A DNA stretch of 64,000 nt from Pieris napi (GCF_905475465.1 NC_062239.1:868001-932000), one strand, 5' to 3'. Shown: positions 10,872-24,330, counted from the first letter of the stretch. A program made the numbers and translations. The notes: generated by a model from the letters alone, not told the origin.

Positions 10872-12339
10872 TGACATGTGTACTTTGTACGCACGCAATT
10901 TTTTTTGTAGTAAACTAGTAACTCTCTCAAACATTTATAAAAAATGCAACAATAATATTACGAATACTTACAAGTTAATGTATTCTTTGTTTACTATTTT
11001 ATGAGGGAAGACAAGTTTGCGCACAACAACTCAGCAGTTACCATGGGAAACAATCTTTGTCAATAATTATGTAACCAAGTAGAATTGATCCATGGTAATA
11101 AGGCCTATTGCGTGACGTACACAGGTGTGTTGTGATTTTCAGGGGTGAACGACATTGCTCGATATCTGATTTATGATTAGATTATTGATAAATTAAAAGT
11201 TATAACAGACAATTTTTGTTCAATGTATTGCGATTACATACAAACGATTACCTTTGAGTATAGTCGTCTCTATCATGGCAATTCGCTATTGAAAAATATA
11301 ACAATTATGCGCAAAATGTCGGAATGACCTATGATATTAAATATTTAACTCAAATTTAACTTTTTGTTAATACTAAAAACAATTTTTTTTTAATGAACAT
11401 AAATTTCCAACGTCCGTTTCAATTACGATAATTTTTGTTTAGATTTTCATACATTTCGGAAATATGCTCGCTCAATACAAAAGGAAAACAACAGGTCTTT
11501 GTAGGCACAAAGAGTTACTAGGCAAGCAGGTGTCGTGAGAGGTTCTCTAGGGAATGTTGATACATCTGTCAGTTTGCACAGTAAAAGCGTTTGCGCCCTT
11601 TGAGCACGGATAGATTGCAATTTTACTGCATCTGTACATGTCATCCATATATAGCTAGCTTCAAAGTAAAATCTCTAAGACCCCTCGAGGGATGAGACAG
11701 TTTTTTTTGCATATGTTTTACTGTTTGTATATTTCTTGTCTTCAATGTATCTCGTTAAGCAATTGTTATTTTTATGATGATCAAATCCAGGAACAAATAC
11801 CATAAAGCGTTTTCAATAAAGCAATCGTAACATAACTAATCTATACAACGATAAATTCTGGAAAGCTTTTTCAATGAAGAATTGGATAACGTAAGCTGAA
11901 AAATTGAGACTACCATTAACAATTGTGGTTCTGTAATAATTTACATTACAGGTTTAATACTTGTAAAGTTATTGTAATATATTTCGTGTACGTACGTACG
12001 ACACTACAGCTTACGAATTACAAAACTAGAGCATTGTTAGTTTCTCTTGCAGTGTGCACAAGGCTAACTGCAGTTGGGACAAATATTGACATTTCGTCTG
12101 GCGTTCACTACCCTATGACTCAACGCTATAACCGCTGTTATGGGAATCGATCCTTTTTGATACATAGTCCTATTATATAAATTGGTATTAAAAAACAAGT
12201 AGTAGACAATGAAAATTACTTAATTATTTATGATTTTTAGTTCAATCCAGTTGCTATGTGCTACAACAGACAACAGTGTTTATCCAGGGTTTAAGTGCCT
12301 AACATAACACTGGGACGTAAGCCTCCAAACAAGAATATA
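10872..12339. other. AT-rich intergenic region
   Basis: Short open frames at 11447-11644 (-) and 11923-12180 (+) resemble no known protein and have no coding-like composition. No repeats recognised. Confidence 0.4.
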
Positions 12340-12482
12340 TTATAAATCACTCACCCGAAGCACGTTGCCTTTTTATCAAGTTCTACGCACGTAGAAAGAA
12401 AATTCCATCGAAGGTCAGTCAGGATTCAAAAGCAAGATCTCTGGTTTAAGGGTCGTACTCACTAGGCTATCAATGCTTTCGG
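12340..12482 (-). mobile_element. Degraded tRNA-derived SINE
   Basis: On the minus strand the head reads TAGCCTAGTGAGTACGACC, then TTTTGAATCCTGACTGACC (B box altered), then a body with TTTCTACGTGCG resembling the SINE bodies elsewhere. It is old and diverged. Confidence 0.5.
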
Positions 12483-12581
12483 TGTGTGTTATGCATATAA
12501 TCTGTACTCAAACGTTCTAGAACTTAAGGCATTTGTATAGTTGTTGTTTTCAAGCTTTTAGAAATATGTTAAATTTTCTGT

Positions 12582-12622
12582 ATAAAGCAAAGTATATAAG
12601 TAGTTTATATACTTTGCTTTAT
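12582..12622. repeat. Perfect short hairpin, 18-bp arms
   Basis: The left arm ATAAAGCAAAGTATATAA (12582-12599) is exactly complementary to 12605-12622 around a 5-nt loop. It is too short for a typical pre-miRNA and function is unknown. Confidence 0.75.
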
Positions 12623-14617
12623 GCCAACATAAACCCATTACAACTTTAGTAAATTAAATTAAGATTGACATGACATGAAGACATGCTTTATGTATTCTAA
12701 TACTAGGAGCATAAGAACTAAAATTGCACTGGATATGGAGGCATATAACTTGAATATTAGGCATTTATGAGCGTGGTCGACTATTGATATGAAATATTTG
12801 GTTTTCAGTCGTTTGGCTGAATGGTGCAGTTGGATTTTTCTTCTAGATGTAAAAAGTCTGTTTACAATCTTACTTTTTCGTATACATTTCGATAATGAGT
12901 TAAAATTTCACTGGTTTATTTAAAACGTTCGAGGTTCATTATACAAAACCTTTCAAATTAAATTAAAAATCCTAAAAGGTTAGAACTAGATTAAGGAAAA
13001 GGTATAAAGGTTGTTCAAAGAGATAATTTTTTCATAAGATTTTCAATCGTATTCAGTATCAAAGTTAAAATAATTCACCTGCCAAAATTTGCGCAAGTAA
13101 CTGTTATTACTTATTGTTGTTATTAGGAGAGTATCAGCAATAAGAAAAAACATATTCATATGCTTTTAAAGCGATTAAATATATACAATTGTTCGTTAGA
13201 TGATCGTGATATTTTACAAGGTCTCGTTTCTAAGACTTATATATAATACTATATAATTACACATTACTAACCTATAATTACCTAAATAAATGGCTATTTC
13301 GTACATATTTTTACCAAGTTAAAGGGTTAAAATTTAGGCCAGGAGACACAAGGTCAGATCCATTGTTTAGATTAGAACCACATGTCGTTTAGGTTTTGAT
13401 ATTCCTGATAACATTAACTTCGTCTAGTAATTAGTAATTTGACCTTGATGACATCATTCTAATAAAAAACTGTATGGTTTTAAAAGTTTCCACGAGAGTC
13501 CTTGAATTTTAATAACTTTAATTAACTAGGTACGTGTAGTAATTTATCCGAGTATTTAAAAATGAAGGAAAATCTAAATCCTTACTGTATAGAATATTTG
13601 AAATCATACATAAACATATGTTTATTATATGTAATACTATAAATGAAAACGCTACTCGTGAAGACATTTAAAAAAAAAAATTATCTAAAAATTCGATGCT
13701 AGAGCGATTATTCGAGTCTTGAATATCTTCATATGATATGTCGTCACAATAACTTCAAAGTTTAAAATTAAGAAATATTACGAACCCGCAATATGAAATA
13801 TGTATAAGTACTAACTACTTTATACCTATTTATTGATACATTGAACAACATAACAATAATAATTATACGCAGTGTTGGCTTGAACTCAATTTAAATGTAT
13901 AGATATATATATATAAAACAGTAATGTATTTAATTTCCCGCTTCAAAATACTCTCTTCTTCCTACAAAATAAACGACGAAAATATTAGAAACGACAGACA
14001 GGCTGGCGCCGACAGCCATTTTCAGTCATTTCGTGGCACAACCCCTGAAAAATCCAACCCCCATTTCCTGACCACCTTGTAAAGCTTATTATCATATATT
14101 GAATTAAAAGTCACAATAACACGCAAACCTTCAAACGGACATAAATCAGCGCCCGGCCATTGTACCCTGCGGAAGTAACAGGAGTCGATGCACCCAGCAC
14201 ACATAGGCATATACACACACGCTGAAAGCCACCCTTGTACGCGTGACACGAATACTGAACACGGAAGTTGAACATTAATACACCCCACTCACACATAGAG
14301 AACTTAGCTTTTATTCTATGTACAAACGTGTCTCTACTCACACAATAACACAATTTTCTAGGATGGTTTATATGTGTAGGTGCCGACGTGTTGTTATAAA
14401 CGGGGGTGTGGCGGTTTTGATCTGGGTTTATGGTTGTGTGCGTCACTGACTGAGTAATAAGTATGTACAGAGTGATGTTTTGTTTTTATAATTCGATTGA
14501 AGATTCTCTTTTATCTTTAAATACAGAAGCCAGGACTCCGACAATTTTGTTTTTTTAATATTAAAAAGGTGGATAAAGTTAGAAAAATAAAAACATATCC
14601 AAGATATTGATTTAGTC
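12623..14617. other. AT-rich intergenic region
   Basis: Overlapping minus-strand frames at 14022-14446 have no recognised domain. The 14140-14430 part is less AT-rich than its flanks, but no exon can be supported. Confidence 0.4.
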
Positions 14618-14860
14618 AGAAAATCTCTTTTTTGTATAGAACAGGACAGGAGGCTCACCTGATGTTAAGTGATACCGTCGCCCATGGACACTGTCTATGC
14701 CAGAGGCCTCGCGAGTGCGTTTCTGGCCTTTTAAGAATTGGTAAGCTCTTTTCTTGAAGAAGACGTATTGGTTCGGAAATACTTCAGTGGGCAGCTGGTT
14801 CCACATAGTGGTGGGGCGCGGCAAAAACTGCCTTAAAAACCGCTCAGTTATTGATCGTTA
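14618..14860 (-). mobile_element. Jockey/CR1-like LINE, C-terminus of reverse transcriptase and 3' UTR
   Basis: On the minus strand the translation has PRPTTMWNQLPTEVFP followed by FFKKRAYQFLKG. This is the typical end of non-LTR reverse transcriptases of the Jockey/CR1 type. The 3' UTR follows with TCACTTAACATCAGGTGAGC. It is 5'-truncated and shares its tail with six other copies here; this is the best-preserved coding end on this strand. Confidence 0.75.
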
Positions 14861-14984
14861 CACGTTTACACGTATTACACTAAACATTTTATAATGATCA
14901 TTTAATTCTCAGTAATTTTGAAATTACTCTAAATACCTTGCTATATAAAGTTAATGAGAAATAATCATAAATGTGATCAGTCTG

Positions 14985-15232
14985 TATATAAGCGCCAGGG
15001 GCGGGGTGTTTGCTAGTGAGCGTGAGTAATATGCTTGTGTGCGTTAGCTCGTCGGGGCTCGGCCGGCGCACCCCCGGGCCCCGTTCACGGCCAGGGGTCG
15101 GCGACCGTGCCCGGGCTACGCCGTAACCCCGCTACGGAGCTGCGGCTACGGCGTAGCTTCCTCTTTTGTTTCGCGCGCATAGAAATGCTGTTAGCTATTA
15201 GGTCAGATGATTTTAAGTGTACATTTGCTTAA
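14985..15232 (+). promoter_or_regulatory. TATA-box and GC-rich island, candidate promoter
   Basis: TATATAAG at 14985-14992 precedes an island rich in CpG (about 15000-15180) with a GTGAGT at 15022. The island has a 65-codon open frame from 15035 of low-complexity Arg/Gly/Pro composition, not recognised. It also holds the palindromic word GCTACGGCGTAGC (15145-15157) shared with 18238 and, nearly, 50465. A promoter or first exon is inference; an unknown repeat is equally possible. Confidence 0.3.
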
Positions 15233-17639
15233 TTTATTTTTAAAGTTAAGTTATAACGTTGCCTGTACCTTATTAAAGTGAATAGATATATAAATAAACT
15301 TTTTTGTATATAAAAAAAAAAAAATATGCAACTTGACATACAACATGAGATATATAGTTATTGTTGCGTAATTAAAAATATATTAAAAACACATGGAAAA
15401 TAAAACTTAAACAAGCTTCGCTTAGAAAATTGTATCGTGAATGTATTCACTTATAATGGTCTGTACATTTCTTAAAGAAAAAACTTTTAATAAAGTTTCT
15501 ACAATTAAGATCCTGCTGCTTTAAAATGATTTGTTTATATTTATTGATACCGTAGACGTTGTTTCCTAGGGCAAAAGTCTTATTTTACTAACAAATATTA
15601 TTAATTATTATATTAAGGTTTAATAGGGAAAAGATATGACTACTGTAAATACATAATCATTTGATATTAAACTGTACATAAGAATATGAAAGCCTCAACT
15701 ATTATATTACTTTTCTGTTGGGCATAAAAACCGGGATTTCCTTGATATATCTGCTCAAAGCCTTACATTGCCCTGAAAGCTTTTATTAGACACATTACCA
15801 TTTAAATATGACAAAAGGCATTTATACATTGCAAAGAAATCAAGTAATAATAGGCAAAATATATAATGAGTGTCAAATGAAGAAATAATTGCATCTATTT
15901 CTGCGTCTATGTTTTGTTTGAAACAAGTTTGCTCATTAATTTATTTATTGATTAACCAATATAACAAATATAACTAACGATACAACAACAAAAGATAATA
16001 ATATAACAACAAAGAAACTTAAATTATGCAATCCATTTGTTTTGGACCAGAATCAAAACCAAAATATATCAATTGTAAATATAAATTCATATCCAACACG
16101 AAGGTGATTTATTAATATTGTATACTGATTTCTTTAAGTAAATTTATCTCGGTATCTGTCGATCAGTGGTAATGATCCATCTAAGCGAATTCAAAGATTA
16201 TAATATTATTATTTGTTCTAAAAATAAACCTAACTAAAAATTCTCTTGGTTATATTAATCAGTTTATTGGAGTATATATGTCCTTATTTACATGATTTTT
16301 ATCTGTCGTGATTGTTTATCTTTCTTTAGTCGGTATTATATTAATTTTCAACACCTTATATATTACGTTAAAATTGAAATCGACCATTTTAGTTAATTTT
16401 TGAAGTGAAAACGGGAGTTATATTGAAATTTAGAATTGCTATAAATTATAAATAGGAAAAGTTTCCTTCAGTGCAGACGTTTTTACCGTTTCATTTTAAT
16501 GAATGTTGGAATTTGCGTTGTAAATAACCGCCCATAATGAGGCATGCTTGAATTTCTAAGTATCTCTCAATGGTATATAATCCTGCGTTGATTAATATAA
16601 ATTGCTCCCGGCTATCACAATTACGAGCCATTTAATAGGGCAACAAATTATATTATAACATCGATACATTTCTGGCTATCAATAATTAATTAATTTAATT
16701 TTTAAATATATAACAAGATCTGAATAAGAGGGAAGTATAAATAGAAGTCTCATTAAAAGTAGAAATGAAAAGTCAAGATGAAAATATATGTTCATTAGCA
16801 AACTACTTAAATGACTAGGTGCATTGATTCATGAAGATTCTGTACTATGAAAATTAATAATTTAATTTGTAGGCTCTTTATAGTTGGATCTATCTAATAT
16901 TAAGAGTTAAAGTCTGTGAGGTTGTTGGGGGTCTATCTCTAGATCCACTGAACCGAAAAAAATTATTTCATTAATAAAAGACGTAGACGTCACAGAGTGT
17001 CACAGTTTATATATTATCCGAATTTTGTAGTAGTCGGATTTAAAAAGTAACCCAAAAAAATCGTTTCTTACACTGTTTAACGATGAGATGAAATGAAATT
17101 AGCTGTCTATGATTGAGTTCTAGAGCTTGAAAATGCCGAGAAAAAGCGACAGCATATTATGTTTAACTTTTTTAATATATAAAAACAAGCGCCGCATCTA
17201 TTCGCGATTCTCTATCAGTCTGTCTGTCGATAAATTTAAAAGTTAATGCACAGAGCGGGTCACGGTTGCTAGTACGAAGTCGGAGCTGATCACTTTAAAT
17301 AAAATCTTAGTGCAGTTTGTAAATATTGCTTGTTGATACTTAAACGGCCCGTTATGTCTAGACGTATTTTAATTTAAAGGCACATAGATCGGTTAACTCT
17401 AACTTTTAATAAAAACATTTTCATAACTACCTTATATTGTTTTTTAATCATTTTAGATTACATATTATCTCAAACACAATACTTAAAGCATTTTTGTATA
17501 AAAGTTCCATCTTTTCCAAATTATTCATATTCGGTTACAAGTGCTCACTAATTTCAGCGTAATGATACTTATGACAAATAGGTCACATGTTATAGAGAAA
17601 AAAATTACGCGCTGCACTTCTGCAATGATTGTATACGGA
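15233..17639. other. AT-rich intergenic region
   Basis: Very AT-rich with no coding signal. Poly-A tracts such as 15312-15325 could be retroelement tails, but no body is recognised. Confidence 0.4.
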
Positions 17640-17850
17640 AGAGCCACGTCACCGGTTACATAAGAGGGTGGGCTTACGCAAGGTGGATAGGGGTTGGGGG
17701 TAGCCTAGGGATGGGTCGATCGATGCGCGGCCGTTAACCCGCCTGCAATGCGCCGGCCGCAACGCCAGCTCGCTCATAGTTATATTGCCCTGGTACTCAG
17801 TTACGCCTTGCACCCCGTTTTTCCGGGGAAAATGGATTCTACGACTTTTA
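17640..17850. promoter_or_regulatory. GC-rich island without an ORF
   Basis: It contains a G-run segment (GGTGGATAGGGGTTGGGGG), GCGGCCGTTAACCCGCC and GCGCCGGCCGCAACGCC. No long open frame on either strand. It may be a regulatory element or an unannotated 5' exon. Confidence 0.25.
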
Positions 17851-18180
17851 TAGGAAGGGATGTTTGTTCGTAGTTAGTTGGTAGGATATACGGCTAATGT
17901 TGGCTGAGTTTTTAAATACTTTATCAAACAGGAATTGCAATTTTCATTGTAGTACATGAAATAGTACAGAAACTATAATAAAAAAAAACATCACACATTT
18001 CATTATTTTAAAGATGCTATTAAGAAAGGTAATTAATTAAATTAAATTTAAAGCTTGACAAAAACAAAGCAAACCAACTTTTATTGAAAACGATAATAAT
18101 AATTACTGTCTTGTATATTACGGGCCACAATTTAAATAAATAATTATTTATATTAATTCAATGCACCTTGAAGAGTTAAT
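17851..18180. other. AT-rich intergenic region
   Basis: No feature seen. Confidence 0.4.
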
Positions 18181-18310
18181 AGAGTCGGAAAATGAAACAC
18201 TCTGCTCTGCAATGGCGGAGTCAACGTTCGGCTTCAAGCTACGGCGTAGCGTCTACGCTCTACGAATAGCTACGCAGTAGCGTAGTTATGTTGCGAGAAG
18301 ATTGATTTTG
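18181..18310. repeat. CTACG/CGTAG-rich cluster
   Basis: In about 60 bp (18236-18295) CTACG or CGTAG occurs repeatedly in both orientations, including GCTACGGCGTAGC at 18238-18250. Similar clusters lie at 15115-15157 and 50430-50535. The origin is unknown. Confidence 0.6.
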
Positions 18311-20127
18311 TCGGGGTTTTGTATGCAAGTGGAGTTTTGAAATGCCTATGAATTCTTGTAGCAATTTTTTCGTAGCTTTATAAATATTTTGATTTGTTTG
18401 GAAATAAGACCATCGTTCTCTCTGTTTGTAACACCTTCAGTACTGACAATAAATATAGATAAAATGCATAATAAACTTATTCTTTTCAATACAATTTTTT
18501 TATTAAAAGGTTGGTTACAATAATGTTGGTTTAAAATATAATGTTGTTAATTTAGTAATATAAGGCAATAATCCTGACTGGAAATTCGCCAAGATGAGGA
18601 GGAGGTAGGAAGTAAGTAGGTAAGTGGTTTTTAATATAAGAAAATATATTTAAATCGAAAAATCATTATCATCTACGTTAATTTGGTCATCGTATAATGC
18701 TTATATAGGGGGTTATGCATTCCATCCTCATTAAGTGGAAAATGTAACACAAAAATAATTTTCAATACAAATTCTTTAGATAACGGCGATGAACAAAGCA
18801 ATTGTTACAAGCAAACTCTTTTTAACAATAAATAAATTATCGAAAGTATTGTATTCAATTTAGGCATCAGCGGTAAGTTGTTTACATCGATATTAAACGA
18901 TGCCTTAAATTAGCATACATAATGAGCTTAATACAAAAACAGGTCTTCTGGAAATACTTGCCAAAGCAAAGTTAAAGAAGAATTTGCGTAGAATTGTTTT
19001 TGGCCCTTTTTCACAGTAGATGACTCACGCAGTCCTGACAGAGACTCCCTTTAATAATTTATTTTTATTTATTTACAAAAGTCGTGGTAGCTTTTAAAGT
19101 GTAGTTTTAAAATTTGTATAAGCACTAGTTTAACTTATTGTAATAAATATCTGTAAATTGACCAATAAATAAATAATGACCTAACTTTTCTTTCATAACT
19201 AAAACCATTGATTTTATGTAACCAAGATACGTAAACTATAATTTGAGTTCAATATAAACCACTAACATTTACGTTACTGTGCAATAAAAATGCGTCAATT
19301 AATCTCATTACCCGTTGATGGAATAAATCAAAATAATTTTACAGAATTCCAACAAGCAAAACCATTTAATAATTGCAGCTCTTTGTTCTGTGGGCACAAT
19401 TATTAAAATTAAAAAATATCATCCAGATGTATTTTGCGGAACCAACATACGAAGGCTCCTTTATATAATATTAAGTTTATTAAGGATTTGTAATTTTAAA
19501 AAGGATTAGGTATGTGTCTAACATATTTAAGTATTTTAAAAGTTATCGAAAAGATTTAAAAATATGTTTTTTTAGCAACGTCGAAACTGATTTTGCTGAG
19601 TATAAGATAAACCACAGAAACGAAGATAGTGGCCGGATTATTCCCCACAAATATTGAACTTGCAAAGTTTTCAATTTGGTTTCAGATTTGTAAATGACAA
19701 ATTTCTTACAAAATAAGCATGATAGAAAAAAACCGTCTTAAAACATTTTTAACTCGAACCGAAGCTTATTTCTATAAAAATATTAATACTTAAACATAAC
19801 GGTGATTTTGTTTTAATGTTTTCTATTAAAACAGTCTACTTAGCATGGCTTGAGTGTAACTTCCCGCCATAATGAAAAACAACTAAGTACATCCCAGTGC
19901 GTTTATTGAACGATGCGTGTATGCGCAGACATGTACAATACACATTCGGAGGTGATTCCCAGATAACGTATTTGCTATTATTTAGTAAGCGTTTCAATTG
20001 TTATGGCTATTCAAGTACCTTGTGTGTTCAGCAAATGTGTTTAATTTTAATGAGGTTACAGCTACCACAAAAAACGTGTGTATACTGTGTATGTGCTTTT
20101 TTATGTACATAAGTACACGCGTTAAAT
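18311..20127. other. AT-rich intergenic region
   Basis: The TTTATTTTTATTTATTTAC run at 19059-19077 looks like a retroelement tail remnant. No genes seen. Confidence 0.4.
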
Positions 20128-20336
20128 GTATACTTCTTTGGCGTAAAACGATAAACATCTTTTCAAAAATATTATTTGTAGAAAAACCTAGTGTCGTCAA
20201 TAGAAAAAAATAAAATGTTGCCTATAGCTAACTTCACGGTGTCGGTCTTTTGTGACAGTGTGCGCGCGCATCGTAAAATTGTATTCCCATAATTTTTCCC
20301 TAACGCACCAAAAGAAGTATCACTTCAAAAAACATA
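20128..20336. mobile_element. Probable short MITE related to 10401-10871
   Basis: The right end, read on the minus strand, gives TTTTTTGAAGTGATACTTCT then TTTGGTGCG, and the left end has ATACTTCTTTGGCG. Both match the 10401 element's termini with a few changes. The internal match GGGAAAAATTATGGG is weak. The call rests on paired ends in the right orientation. Confidence 0.45.
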
Positions 20337-21948
20337 TAACTTATATATATGTAAAAATATTGCTACTTTATTTTTATTAGCGTAAAATAAGTAATGCTTC
20401 TGAAGTGAACAAAGTCATAATTTAGTATTTGGATGTAAAGAGCTTATATTTTAATTAAATATAAAATAATCCCCACGCCATTTTGCCATTATTTTTAAAT
20501 AAACTTACCAATAACCATCATGACCATAGTAAAGATATATTTGGACAATGTAACATAATTTAGGGAGTATCTTCTAAGTACGTTCACCTGCTTTCAACAG
20601 TTAATATAAAAAAGGCAAACCAAAAAGATCTCAATGGTAACCTAAATACTTGTTTTAATATTTTCATACTCGAAATAGGACCCATTATTGATATTAGATT
20701 AATGATTGTAAGTGTTAATTTCTTTAAACTTTTTTAATAAAGAAAAATTCACAATGAGAAATAATTCAAAATTTGAACACGTCCTTTTAAAAACTAATTA
20801 CTTCTCCCTCGTGGCTGCAAGACGAAATGAAATGCCAAAGAAAAGTCGCACTTAACATATTGCAATAAATACCACCAGATTAATAGGTATTTGATTCGTC
20901 TGGTCTTAAAAATTAAATAACACACGCACTAGGGTTGATGAAGTGAGGGAGAGTTTAGAGAGAAAAATGCACTTTGTACCCCATGTCTAGACATTCGTCC
21001 CGTCTGGGGGAGTTGCATGGGACTCAGGACAACACAAGGTCACAGGATTGGGGACCGCGGTTAGATATAGATGCTGATGTCTGCCTTAGATTTGTTTATA
21101 TTGGTATGGTGAAATATTTATTTAAACTCAAACGTAAGGTACATTTTCTGAATGTAAAATGTAAACATTAAAATGGTACAAACCTAAATACGAATTATGT
21201 ACTTTGACTTGTAATTATTGTAATGTTAGATAATATTTTTAATTAAAACGTAAATCCTAAATTGGAGTCTAAAACATGGATAAATACCCAACCACATTTG
21301 CGGTGCAAATAATAATAGTTGTTTACAAGTAACATTAATCCAAAAATGCATTTTTTCGTAGCTCCGGCTTAAAAAAATATTTATCGTTCTTGGTATGTAT
21401 AGGTATGTTGGCAAGCAATTATTTAGTCTGTGCAGTCTAGCCAGACATAGGGTAGCCAGACTGAGCTAGGGATAGGTCAGGCACTGCTTGGTCGCCGGTA
21501 ATATCGACTGCAGTTGTGTGTGGGGAAATATACGCATTGTTTGTGAAGTGTCATACATTTATTGTATTGGCTAATGAGTTCGCTTTATGAAGTAGGCTGT
21601 CTTTGTTATTAAAATTTACCACAGGTGATGTTAACAAATTTGCGACTAAACTTCTCGAAAAATTCAGTTAAAATGCTACTGTTTAACTACTGTTATTAAA
21701 GTCAAATAATTTATTTCAATTAGGCCTATTAAAAGTCACTTTTGAAAGTCAAATTACAATACATATAAAAAAAATTAAAAATGACTAGAAGCTTCCAAAA
21801 GCTTTGTTATATATGGAAAAAATGGGCTAGAAACTCCATAACTCTTTTAAAATAGTTTTTACTGTATTTTGTAAACATTGTTTTGATAATTATATGTGAA
21901 GACTATGTATGTAGAGTAAAAAACTACTACTATACTAAAATAAAATAG
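20337..21948. other. AT-rich intergenic region
   Basis: Small frames at 20974-21171 and 21226-21414 are unrecognised. No repeat identified. Confidence 0.4.
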
Positions 21949-22446
21949 GTGCATGGTGTTATGAAAACAATGCAGCAGATAACTAAATTATTATGTAGAT
22001 GCGATCACATATTGACAAATATTAACTATAGTTTTTACGTTATTTTTTATAAAAAAAGAAATAATTATCATTCAGTCAAACAGTGTGTGAGTTACATAAA
22101 AGTTGATTTATTAAAAAAAAAAGCAAATATGGCTAGATTAGCAAATTATATATTTATATATTATATACATTATTGCTTTTTTGCATCAGTGTTCATAATC
22201 AACGCCATCGCTCATCGTCTTACGCCGCAGAGGCACAGGTTTATTAACACGTTTTATGAAAAGCATCTTCATTTCCTTTATAAATTATTCCGAGTACCAG
22301 GAAGTTCACAAGTGCAACGACCAGAAGCTGGACAGTTGCTATGTACTAGGATAACATACACTACGAGGTGCTCTATTGGCGTTTATTTTATTAATGTTCG
22401 TAGTTTTTCGAATGCGGCAAAGTCTATATTTTTTGTAGGTAGGTAA
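21949..22446 (+). CDS. Unrecognised 165-codon ORF
   Basis: This is the longest plus-strand open frame outside the antisense of mex-3. The first ATG at 21949 opens 165 codons that are rich in Ile, Tyr, Phe, Lys and Asn, as expected of AT-rich DNA. The more balanced second half (from about residue 88) includes HRLTPQRHRFIN and RVPGSSQVQRPEAGQL. A hydrophobic patch around residues 65-85 could be a membrane segment. No domain, signal peptide or paralogue is recognised and there is no splice or poly(A) context. A chance frame is the default; a taxon-restricted gene or TE remnant is possible. Confidence 0.2.
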   Translation: MHGVMKTMQQITKLLCRCDHILTNINYSFYVIFYKKRNNYHSVKQCVSYIKVDLLKKKANMARLANYIFIYYIHYCFFASVFIINAIAHRLTPQRHRFINTFYEKHLHFLYKLFRVPGSSQVQRPEAGQLLCTRITYTTRCSIGVYFINVRSFSNAAKSIFFVGR

Positions 22447-23999
22447 GCAACCAGGTCGTAAACCGACATCTCATCACATATCCGGCCAATCGTCTCGCGG
22501 TTCATTATCAATGTTCATACTAAAGAAAACCTATGCAATGTACTCTCTGGGCACGAAACCCCCACTTTAAATAGAACTCTTCTATCACGTGTTAGTATTT
22601 CAGATTGTTAGAAGTATCATAGTGCATAAACTGATTGGCGTGGGTCTCCTTATACTGGCTCTATTACGTTTCAATGTTATAAGTATGTGCAAACAGTAAT
22701 TGAAAGGTCTTACTTTAGATATAATTTTTAACCTGATTAAAGTATAGATAGAAATATATATATCTTTCTACATCCACATAACACACGTGTGTTGATAAAA
22801 TAGTGGAAATAAAATTTACAATTATTACAATATCCTGCAAAAATAATATTTTGAGCCATTTTTGCTTAACTCTCCTTAAATAAAAATATTCACGACGCGA
22901 TTCTCATAAAGATCGTCTATACCTTTCGAGAACCTGATATACCAGGCTTTCAGGAGTCATGTACAAGTAGATGTAAGAGCTTATTTAAAGTATGTATGGA
23001 ACACGTTGTTTTGACTGCTCAGGTGTGCGTGAAATGAGTGCCGCGTTTGGTTTTGATTGAAATTAACGACGTGAATTTTTAATGCTTGCATTAGGGGTGC
23101 TGCAAGTTGTGAATGCACTTCTGATTAAAAAAAATGAGTGTTTAGTATGAGGTAAAGAAAAGTTCTCAAAAGCAATCGGTTCGAAAGCAAGCACAGTATC
23201 ATTAAATAACTAATAAGGTTAATCTAATACCTAAATTGTTTCTAGATTGAGACTATTAATTTAACATTATAATTATAATTTAATGGATAATTTTAATTAA
23301 CTTATTTTTCTAAAATATTATTTATAAATTTTTTGTCTAATAACACTTTTCAGTCTCTATTAATCATCGATTATTTGTTCAATTAATTAAGCTGTTTAAG
23401 CACTCAACATTACTAAGTAAAACAGCTAGAAGGTACTGGAAAGTAAAACATACGTACTATAATGAACACGTTTAAAAATTTAAGCAGCGAACAGACAATC
23501 GTATGCATCGGAAGGGAGTTGAGAGGATTTCAATCCGTGGAAGTATTAGGGCTGGTCGCAATTTACTAATTACAATTGGCAGTCGACAGAATCCCGGCTT
23601 TAGGGGAGGCATCGATGGCTAGAGGATCTCAAAATTCGTCTGGTGCACATAAAATTTTTCTATACTTTCGGCTACTATAAACAGATTGCATTCTTTTACA
23701 CTTTTCCTCAAGCTTTTTGTTACAAAGATGTCAATGTAAGAAAATGCGATCGTAATTAAAATAACATTCTAACGAAAACTGTAACCAATAGAAGAAAATA
23801 TTTTCGGACGAAATAAATCAATGCAACGTTGAGAATCGTAGCTGCAGACGATATATTTTTTGATATGTCGGAACCGGGAATGGATCCCATTATTAATACT
23901 AGACTGGACCGGTTTAAATCAAATGTTTACCCTTTGCTGCAAGGGAGTTTATTTGGTTAAAAGGTTGTACTTTTAGGACATTTTATAGCGTATCTTATA
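22447..23999. other. AT-rich intergenic region
   Basis: No gene seen. A block at 23870-23910 (GGATCCCATTATTAATACTA) resembles 20680-20700 and may be a low-level shared repeat. Confidence 0.35.
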
Positions 24000-24330
24000 A
24001 TAATAATAATAATTTATTTGCAAGAATATTGTACAAAAATGTTATGGTGGTAAAATTTACAGTTCGCATATTCTGTCACACATAGTGGCATGCAAATTTG
24101 TTTTAATAGGAATTTTATATATAAGTTACATACATTATAAGTCATATAGTATAGTCAATTTTTATATTATTTGTAGTAATAAAATATGTCATTATTAAAA
24201 TAAATTATCATTAATAGAATAATACATTTTTTCCAAAAGTTGAAGTAGGAAGATCTTTTAATGTTTTTGGTAAATTTTTATAAATGTTGATTGCCATACC
24301 AAATTGCAATCAACTTCGGTAGCATTTATG
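24000..24330 (-). mobile_element. Possible LINE 3' UTR with (ATT)n tail
   Basis: On the minus strand the stretch ends in TTGCAAATAAATTATTATT and an (ATT)n run, the style of CR1/Jockey 3' ends in insects. No coding part is recognised. Confidence 0.35.

Noticed and set aside
14022..14446. Overlapping minus-strand frames of 88 and 111 codons
   Set aside because: Cys/Val/Tyr-rich peptides overlapping in two frames with no recognised domain, no paralogue and no splice context.
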